In this document: piece after piece, positions 14,279 through 20,128 of the stretch
Numbering within the stretch: the first letter of the stretch is position 1
Layout: each line of letters begins with the position of its first letter
Assembly: GCA_963758025.1 (NCBI GenBank)
Contig: CAVWUA010000025.1
Span: 1 to 20,128 of the forward strand
Direction: 5' to 3'
Length of the DNA stretch: 20,128 nt
DNA from: CAVWUA01 sp963758025
GTDB lineage: Bacteria; Planctomycetota; Planctomycetia; Isosphaerales; Isosphaeraceae
Translations under genes and position numbers: made by a program
Notes under the pieces: model-generated
The model's database searches: none
What the model was told of the DNA's origin: nothing
Seen by the model: the letters and a program-made list of their open reading frames with translations, nothing else

Positions 14279-17232
14279 TCACTCACTCCCCCGAAGATGG
14301 ACCCACATCGGGCTTCCCCAGGCGATCTCGCCATCTTCCTGGAGTACGCGGACGTAGTACCAGCTCAGCCCCGGGGGACGCTTCTCCTCATCGGTCCAGG
14401 TAAACTCGACGCGCGGACGGCCCGGCTCGGTGGAATAGACGTACGCGAAATCCTTGATGATATCGATCCGCGCGATCGGCTGCGTGCCGTGCGCCAGGAT
14501 CTTCAGGCGGACCGGCTCGTCGGTGGCGAACTCGTCCCCCATGATGTGCTCGCCGGAGCGCACGTCGAGCACGATGTTGTCCGTCGCGCCATAACAGTGG
14601 CGGCGGCGGAACGCGTCGAGAATGCCCTCGCGGGTCTTGTCCTCGGCGATGGCGATCGCGTAGCTGATGTGGGTCGAGATGTGGTCGCTGGAAGCCTGGA
14701 AGCCGAACTTGTACTGCATCGCCAGCGCGTTCCAGATCATGCCCAGGGGCTTCCAACCGCCGATCGCCTCCGACGGCCGCCGCGCCACGCGGGCGCGCCC
14801 AGGTGCTCGTAAGAGTTTCGGTGCCCCTGGAAGATCTCAACGAACGGTTCGAACTGCGGGTTCATGTCACGCCAGTCAGTGCCCATGCCCGTGCCGGACG
14901 TGTGCGAGGCACAGATGCCGCCGAGTTGCTTCAGGTAGTCGTAGAGCATCAGCGTATCGGCATCGATGACGCCCCGGTCGTCCACGAGCCTCGGGAGCGT
15001 TCGCACCCCTCGACGAGCGAACATGATGTTGCGGTGGCCGTGCGGATAGGAGACGCTTCGCTCATAGGTGAACATACCAACAAGACCGGGCGGGTTCGTG
15101 TACAGGTCGGTTGTCTTCTGCACGAGCCACCAGGTGTATTCCTTGCCGCCGCCGTTGTCGTGGTCGCCGTCGGAGCCATACTCGAATCCGGCGGCGTCGA
15201 TCTCGTAGCGCCAGAGGTCTTCCAGGGCACCATCGCGGCCGCCGTCCTGCGAGATTTCGCTGTGGCGGTGGAAATCGCCCCGGAGCAGGCGGTAGGTCTT
15301 GCCCCCGGTCTGGATACGGTGGTCACGCATGCGGGCGATGTCGGCCGATTCGTCCGGGTGAACCGGGGCCACCGCACCATTCTCCCGCAGTTCGTTCAGC
15401 GATGGATTAGCCTCCCCCTGACCGGTTCCCCAGGGAGAGAGGGACGCGACCATCAGCTCATTGTTGACCACCCCGGCCGGAGTCCCGGAATGGGTGTAGA
15501 AGCGTCGTCGCAGGTCGGCCGTGAACTCGATCTCGTTGTGCAAGCGGCCGTCGGTGTTGTAGAAGGCCAGGAGCGATCCCTCAGGTCGCGTCACCAGGGC
15601 CGGGCGGTTGTCGAGCAGGCCGTCGCTTCGCGAAAGCGGTTCCGGTTTTGACCAGTCCTTGCCCGCCAGCGATGTGGCATATTCGACCCAGACGCCACCG
15701 ATGACCATGACCGCGTTGTTACCCCAGACCGCCTCCTTCTGGTGCCGGAAGAGCAGCCAGATCCGTCCCGACGGGTCGGCCGCCAGGCGCGGATAGCTGT
15801 TCATCGTCTGGAGCGATTCCGAGGCGCCGGCCACCGGGTCCGGCGCCCCTTGCACGCGCATCCCCTCCGCCACGCGGACCCGCACGGCACCGGAACGATA
15901 GAGGCTCGAACCTTCCCCCTCGACGAGATTCTCGGCATCCTTACCCCAGTTGGCGTCGCGCTCCTCGTAGGCGATCCAGACCCGCCCGCGCGCATCGACC
16001 GCCAAGGTCGGACGAACCTCGAACCGAGGGGTGTCGGCGACTGGCAGTAGAAGGTTGTTCTTGTGAACGGACGAGAACAAGAGCACGTCGTAATTGCCAT
16101 TTCGGTAGGTGTCGAAGGCGACGTGACGGTTTCCGTCACGGTCGATGGCCAGGGCGGGGGACCAGTCGTTGGCCGGGTCGCGGCTGATGTTCTGGGCCTC
16201 GTCCGCGCGATCGGCCGGGGCCAGCAGGATCTCGGCCTGGCCCTCGATCCACGATTGCCAGGCCATCCAGACCTGCCCGTCGGGCGCGGTCGCCAGGACA
16301 ACGTCGGCATCGGTGCCGGGGTTGGTCGTGAGCCGTTCCGGCGGATCCCAGGAGCCGTTCATCGGGTCATAACGGCGGCGGTAGAGGTCCCAGTTCTCGT
16401 CGCGGTTCTCGGACCAGACGACGACGATACCCCCTTTGCCATCGACGGCGACCGCCGGCCGCCAGACGTCGAGGCCGGCGCCGGTCACGTCGAGTGGCTC
16501 GCCGGCTTGACCCTCGGCGAAGCGGAGCAAGCGCACCTGGTCGCCACCTCCTTCGGGAACGAAGGCGCGGAAATCTTTCGGCCGCTTCGTGAACGCTTCG
16601 GAGACTTCGCCGCCTCGCGGCTCGTGAACGACGTATGCGACCCAGGCATTGCCCTGGGCATCGGCCGCCGCCGAGGGGAAGTCGTCCTGGTTCGGCCCTT
16701 CGACGAGCGGGATGTACGGCGGAACGCGCTGGGCCTCAGCCTGTCCCTTCAGATACCGCTCGATCGAACCGTTGGCCAGACTGGCCAGGGGGACTTTGAA
16801 GTTGCCGTTCTCCGTCTCGACGTTCAAAACCGCGGAGTCGGGAGCTTTCAGGGTAACGACCACGCCATTCGCCGTGACGTAGTTGCCGTAGGTGCTCGGT
16901 CCCTTGGCGATTTGCTGGGGAGACCGGCGCGTGAGGGCTCGGTTATTCGGCAGGTTGCGGATCAGGTGACTCTGAGCCTTCCAGGCGTCTGGTCCGGTGA
17001 TCGCGTCCCCTTCGCGGAATCGATATCCCTCGACGCGGAGAATCTCTCCTTCGCTGAGCGTGACGCGGCCGTTCCAGGGGCGCGGTTCCTCATCACCGAT
17101 GCCCAGCAGGAGCCGAACCGCGACAGCATCCGGGTCGAGCTTCGGAGGGTTCCCGGCCTGGGGCCTGGCCAGAGCGGCCGACAGCCCGGACACGCCGAGC
17201 AGAACTAGGCCAAGGGCGAGCGATCTTCGCAT
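14279..17232 (-). CDS. Secreted DUF3604 (PHP-like) protein with N-terminal beta-propeller (one frameshift)
   Basis: About 984 residues after restoring one base in the G-run at 14791-14793 (EHLGAP joining RVARRPSEAIGGWKPLG). The ATG at 17232 has GGAG seven bases upstream and gives a signal sequence MRRSLALGLVLLGVSGLSAA. Residues about 190-560 contain repeated blades: AVAVDGKGGIVVVWSENRD, ALAIDRDGNRHVAFDTYRNG, TLAVDARGRVWIAYEERD and RLAADPSGRIWLLFRHQ. The DUF3604 part starts near residue 650 with LLRGDFHRHSEIS, an HxH metal motif like that of PHP hydrolases, and continues EYGSDGDHDNGGG, ICASHTSGTGMGTDW, FVEIFQGHRNSYEH and GFQASSDHISTHISYA, all rich in potential metal ligands. The C-terminus ends with a beta-rich WYYVRVLQEDGEIAWGSPMW. 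A metal-dependent hydrolase outside the cytoplasm is likely, substrate unknown. It is the last gene of the hflC-hflK-NTF2-DUF3604 run, 29 bases after the NTF2-like gene. Confidence 0.86.
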
Positions 17233-17264
17233 CACAGAACTCCGATACGAAAAGGGGATGAGAT

Positions 17265-17861
17265 TTAGCGCGACGGGTCCGACCGTTCGGTTCCTTCGGA
17301 GTTGTTGACGGCGGTGGCCCCTGTCCCGCCCTGCACCGGGACGCCCTCGGGGGCCTCGAACGTGGCCGGGGCGCCGAATTTCGCCTCGGGCTGATGACCG
17401 CGGGCCGAATCCACCTCGGCGACGAGCCAGCCGTCGTCGCGGCGGTCGAGGCGGAAGGTTTGCCGCTCGTTGTGATCGGGATAGACCGTCTCGACCGTGA
17501 CCCGCGCGGCGTCGGGCCCGTCGGGCTCGGGCGCGAAGATCGCGTGACTCTTGCGGGTCCGCGCCGCCCGCCGCAACTCGTCGGCGAAGGCATCGCGTCC
17601 CTTGTCGCGTACCTCCTGCTCCAACCGCGTGCGGATCGGCATATCGAACGCTTCCAGGTAGGCGGTCACATCCCCCTCGCGTGCGCTATCGAGCAAGCTT
17701 CGAATTCGAGCTTCGGCGCCGGCGTACGGGTCGGGTACGGTTTCGGGAGCCTCCTCGGCTTCGGCCTGTTCGGGGGACGGCCCCGAGCCTGGCCGGAAGT
17801 TCAACCAGATCAGGAGCCCCATGACTCCAACCGTCAAGACGCCTGCCGCGAACCGCTTCAT
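17265..17861 (-). CDS. Membrane-anchored NTF2-like domain protein
   Basis: A 198-residue protein with an N-terminal hydrophobic anchor (FAAGVLTVGVMGLLIWLNF, about residues 4-22) and an acidic linker (PEQAEAEEAPETVPDPYAGA). A compact domain at about 45-155 follows: ARIRSLLDSAREGDVTAYLE, then VTVETVYPDHNERQTFRLDR and DDGWLVAEVDSARG. One helix pair followed by a curved sheet ending in a W-L-V-A-E-V strand is the pattern of NTF2/SnoaL-like folds. There are no obvious catalytic residues. The C-terminal 40 residues are low-complexity. No strong ribosome binding site is seen. It lies between hflK (54-base gap) and the DUF3604 gene (29-base gap), so it is likely part of that operon, perhaps as a partner of the SPFH complex; that is a guess. 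Confidence 0.65.
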   Translation of the reverse strand: MKRFAAGVLTVGVMGLLIWLNFRPGSGPSPEQAEAEEAPETVPDPYAGAEARIRSLLDSAREGDVTAYLEAFDMPIRTRLEQEVRDKGRDAFADELRRAARTRKSHAIFAPEPDGPDAARVTVETVYPDHNERQTFRLDRRDDGWLVAEVDSARGHQPEAKFGAPATFEAPEGVPVQGGTGATAVNNSEGTERSDPSR

Positions 17862-17915
17862 TCGGATTGACCCTGAATTGTGCCACTAGCGAGGAACCGT
17901 AGGGATGGTTCCCGA

Positions 17916-18823
17916 TCAATTGGTCTCGTCGGCGAACAGGCTCAGATCGACGTCTTCACCAGGGGGGACGATCACCTTGCGGCCGAAGCGGGGGAGCAGT
18001 TCGGCGAGGGCCTCCAGATAGAGCCGCTCACGGGTGGCGTCGGGGGCCTTGCGCGTCTCGACCAGGACCTTGGTAAAGCGGTCGGCTTCGCCTCGGGCGA
18101 GCTGGATGGATCGATCGTAGGTGGCGGCCGCGCGGTCGGCGATCTCGCGGCTCTGGCCCCGGGCGTCGGCGCGGGCACGGTCGCGATACTCCTCCGCGGG
18201 TCACGAGTTGGCGGCGATCGCTGCGCCCGAGCGGCGTCGGCGAAGGCCGGAGCGACGGGGGTCGGCGGGGCAACCCGTCCCAGCCGTACGGCACGGACGG
18301 AGATGCCCAGGTTTTGCCGGTCGGCCTGTTCCTGGATCGTGCTGGCCATCCGATCGGCGATCTCGGCCCGTCCGGTCGTCAGGGCGTCATCGACCCCTCG
18401 CGACGCCAGAACTCGCGTCAGGGCGGCCTCGACGGTCGCGCTCAGGGCCGTCTCGACCGATCCCGACGCGAACAGGAACGCCACGGGGTCCGACACCCGG
18501 TACTGCAGGGTCGCCTGCGCCGAGACGAGGTTCAGGTCGCCCGTCAGGCGGTCGTCGGTCGAGGGATCGGCGGTGCGCGACAAGGGGGCCGCGTCCGGCG
18601 CCGGGGCACCGACGGTCAGGGTGCGGGTCTGGCCGATCTTCACGCGGTCGAGCCGGTCGAGGCCCCAGGGCAAGCCCCAGTGCAGGCCCGGCTGCCAGGG
18701 CTCCGCCCGCACCGCGCCGAAGCGGCGGACGACGCCAAGTTCGTCTTGCTGGATCACCGCCAGGCCGGTCGCGGTATAGCCGATGATTCCGAGCACGAGC
18801 ATGAGGCCAAGCCAGCGTCTCAT
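17916..18823 (-). CDS. hflK: HflK-like SPFH/band 7 protein (frameshifted)
   Basis: About 303 residues after repair. The N-terminal membrane helix (about 5-23, LGLMLVLGIIGYTATGLAVI) is followed by an SPFH domain: QQDELGVVRRFGAVRAEPWQ, PGLHWGLPWGLDRLDRVKIG and LNLVSAQATLQYRVSDP are HflK hallmarks. After FADAARA the frame breaks in 18190-18230. A middle stretch reads RSDRRQLVTR in a second frame and EEYRDRARADARGQSREIAD, then ARGEADRFTKVLVETRKAPD and RERLYLEALAELLPRFGRK, in a third, ending at the TGA in 17916-17918. Loss of a GC pair at two GCGC sites would rejoin everything as FADAARARSDRRQLVTRAEE; a single missing base is the minimal alternative. With HflC it should form a membrane ring like the one that encloses and modulates FtsH. 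No ftsH is in the window. The ATG overlaps the hflC stop (ATGA), showing translational coupling. Confidence 0.83.
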
Positions 18824-19827
18824 GGCTGGCCTCCTTCCGCCGACGGGGTGGAGAGCGTGGCCGTCGGGGGGGACTGCGCGACCCCCGGGCTACGGTTCGG
18901 GGCGGGGTGCGACTTCGACTCCGCCAGGCCGCGAGTCAGCAGCTTCAGGAACGGGCTATCGGCCGAGAGCACCAGCGTCGTCTTCTGGTCGAGGGCGTTG
19001 CGGTAGGTTTCCAGGGTCTTGAGGAACTGGTAGAAATCCGGGTCGGCGGCGTGGGCCTCGTTGGCGATGCGGGTCGCCTCGGCCTCCCCTTCGCCGACGA
19101 GCCGGGCGGCGTCGGCGTCGGCCTCGGCGACGATCTTGGCCCGTTCGCGGTCGGCGGCCGAACGGATCTGCCGCGCCTGGCTTTCTCCTTCAGCCCGGGT
19201 CGCCGCGGCCACGCGTTTCCGCTCGCTCCGGATCTGCTCGAAGACGGCCGCCCGGACCTCCTCTGGATAGTTCAACCGCCGCAGGCGCACGTCCACGACC
19301 GCGATCCCGTATTCTTCCTCGGCCTGCGTGCCGATGCGGCCCGCGACCGCCTTCATCAAGGAGGCGATGGCCGAGTCGTCGCCGACCTGGATCAACTCGG
19401 TGAGGTCACGCTCGCCCAGTTCGGCCGCGAGGACCGACGCCGCCATGTCCTCCAGGCGGGCCGAGGCGCTGGCGTTCGTCTGCACCGACTTGAGGAACCG
19501 GTCCACGTCGGCGATCTTCCAGCCGACGTACCAGGCGACTTCCAGGTTCTTCTTGTCCTTGGTGAGCATCTCGCGGGGCGGCGGGGTATCGGTCTGGAGC
19601 CGTTTATCGAACCCCCGGCGGCTCTGGTGCGGCCACTTCAGGTAGAGGCCCGGCTCATCCAGCAGCCGTACCGGCTTGCCGAATGCGGTAACGTACACCG
19701 CCTCCGTCTGATCGACGATCACCACCGAACGTGCCAGGGCGGCCACCGCCAGCACACCCAGAATGGCCAGAGCGATCGTCCATCGACGCGCGGCGGGACG
19801 GGAATTCGGCTGGATCGGCTGATGCAT
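18820..19827 (-). CDS. hflC: HflC-like SPFH/band 7 protein
   Basis: A 335-residue protein with AAAGGA upstream of the ATG. A membrane helix (about 15-36, WTIALAILGVLAVAALARSV) precedes the SPFH domain: IVDQTEAVYVTAFGKPVRLL, DEPGLYLKWPHQSRRGFDKR and TKDKKNLEVAWYVGWKIADV match HflC. The C-terminal half is a charged helical stretch (RAAVFEQIRSERKRVAAATR; EADADAARLVGEGEAEATRI), and DPDFYQFLKTLETYRNALDQ followed by TTLVLSADSPFLKLL is the signature end of HflC. A Pro/Ser-rich tail of about 40 residues is added beyond the usual end. It is the first gene of the run and precedes hflK, the reverse of the E. coli order. Partner of HflK in a membrane assembly that controls FtsH-type proteolysis; that function is known for the family, not shown here. 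Confidence 0.92.
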   Translation of the reverse strand: MHQPIQPNSRPAARRWTIALAILGVLAVAALARSVVIVDQTEAVYVTAFGKPVRLLDEPGLYLKWPHQSRRGFDKRLQTDTPPPREMLTKDKKNLEVAWYVGWKIADVDRFLKSVQTNASASARLEDMAASVLAAELGERDLTELIQVGDDSAIASLMKAVAGRIGTQAEEEYGIAVVDVRLRRLNYPEEVRAAVFEQIRSERKRVAAATRAEGESQARQIRSAADRERAKIVAEADADAARLVGEGEAEATRIANEAHAADPDFYQFLKTLETYRNALDQKTTLVLSADSPFLKLLTRGLAESKSHPAPNRSPGVAQSPPTATLSTPSAEGGQP

Positions 19828-19925
19828 TAGTCGGATTCCTTTATGCGGGCCGATTTTTGTGATAAGCGGTGTGATTGATAGAATCAGTCAACATGAGAAA
19901 TTCGGTCTGTTGAGGGAGACCCTCG

Positions 19926-19946
19926 TTCCCACGCAGAGCGTGGGAA
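19926..19946. repeat. REP-like palindrome
   Basis: TTCCCACGC-AGA-GCGTGGGAA is a perfect 9-bp stem with a 3-base loop in the gap between hflC and the partial gene at the right edge. This core closely resembles a CGTTCCCACGC...GCGTGGGAACG palindrome scattered in intergenic regions of many bacterial genomes, probably mobilised by REP-associated (RAYT/IS200-type) transposases. Only one copy is in this window. Confidence 0.7.
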
Positions 19947-19961
19947 AGGATATATGCTTGT

Positions 19962-20128
19962 CTAATCATCAATCTCCGCTCCCGGTGGCGGCAAGGGGGG
20001 TGGCGCGGCGAGAGTGGGGAGGTTGAACTGGTCGGCACCGGTCAGCCAGAGGTGGCGGCGGCCGGCGGCGTTTGGATCGAGGATCAGCTTGGGGCGGCCG
20101 GCGAAGGTGGTCGCCATCAGGTTCCAGA
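19962..20128 (-). CDS. C-terminal end of an unidentified protein (cut by the window edge)
   Basis: An open frame enters from the right edge (first full codon at 20126-20124) and ends at TAG (complement of 19962-19964), giving 54 residues with no start in the window. It reads WNLMATTFAGRPKLILDPNA, then AGRRHLWLTGADQFNLPTL, and ends in a Pro-rich tail (AAPPPLPPPGAEIDD). Codon choice is G/C at third positions as in real genes nearby, and the amino acid mix is protein-like, unlike the other two frames on this strand. I do not recognise the family. It is on the same strand as hflC, 134 bases upstream of the hflC start. Confidence 0.65.
   Translation of the reverse strand, partial: WNLMATTFAGRPKLILDPNAAGRRHLWLTGADQFNLPTLAAPPPLPPPGAEIDD

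Noticed and set aside
16063..17208. 381-codon plus-strand frame opposite the DUF3604 gene
   Set aside because: Val/Gly/Arg-rich shadow frame without signal peptide or domain; the minus-strand protein has clear blades.
18028..18294. 88-codon minus-strand frame inside hflK
   Set aside because: Only its short RSDRRQLVTR part is plausible as displaced HflK sequence; the rest is Arg/Pro-rich noise.
18907..19830. 307-codon plus-strand frame opposite hflC
   Set aside because: It mirrors a clear HflC protein and has no recognisable motif of its own.

Overview
The window is high-GC DNA, most likely from a planctomycete of the Isosphaeraceae/Gemmatales type. This is an inference from the gene content: an oversized permuted ACP-like membrane protein, a membrane sulfatase-fold protein, an ApbE-DUF2271 fusion beside a PepSY-TM protein, HflC/HflK-like SPFH proteins, and secreted propeller proteins. 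I see no rRNA, tRNA, CRISPR array, transposase or phage gene.

Layout. Positions 7-872 (minus): a broken PD-(D/E)XK-like nuclease gene behind a small two-helix membrane protein. 1081-3437 (plus): an aldehyde dehydrogenase of the succinate-semialdehyde type, a strong hairpin, then a membrane protein whose two ends carry complementary halves of an acyl carrier protein fold. 3458-5763 (minus): ispG, a DUF4058-like protein and a NYN-domain nuclease, closely spaced or overlapping. 6025-10212 (minus): a tight four-gene run of ApbE-DUF2271 fusion, PepSY-TM protein, secreted BNR propeller and OGFr-domain protein. 10213-11279: about 1 kb mostly without genes, holding one likely 49-residue membrane peptide. 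11280-14221 (plus): a 5-TM alkaline-phosphatase/sulfatase-fold enzyme with Thr where formylglycine-type sulfatases have Cys, followed by a membrane-anchored Cys-dependent phosphatase and an intrinsic terminator. 14279-19827 (minus): hflC, hflK, an NTF2-like anchored protein and a large secreted DUF3604 protein, probably one operon. 19962-20128 (minus): the C-terminus of an unidentified protein running off the window.

A dominant feature is the number of reading-frame breaks. At least eight places in eight genes need an indel of one or a few bases to restore an otherwise intact, family-like protein (about 415, 1231, 3735 with 3822, 9139-9144, 11485, 13930, 14791 and 18190-18230). Several fall in C or G runs or GC repeats, and in the NYN gene two shifts cancel each other. 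This fits uncorrected indel errors in the assembly better than mass gene decay, so most of these genes are annotated here as single CDSs with the shift noted. The exception is the nuclease at 7-581, which also has an in-frame stop.

The most unusual biology is the protein at 2691-3437. Its C-terminus ends exactly where an ACP would carry its phosphopantetheine serine and its N-terminus starts there, with Gly in place of Ser, so it looks like a circularly permuted, apparently non-acylatable ACP held on a two-helix membrane anchor.
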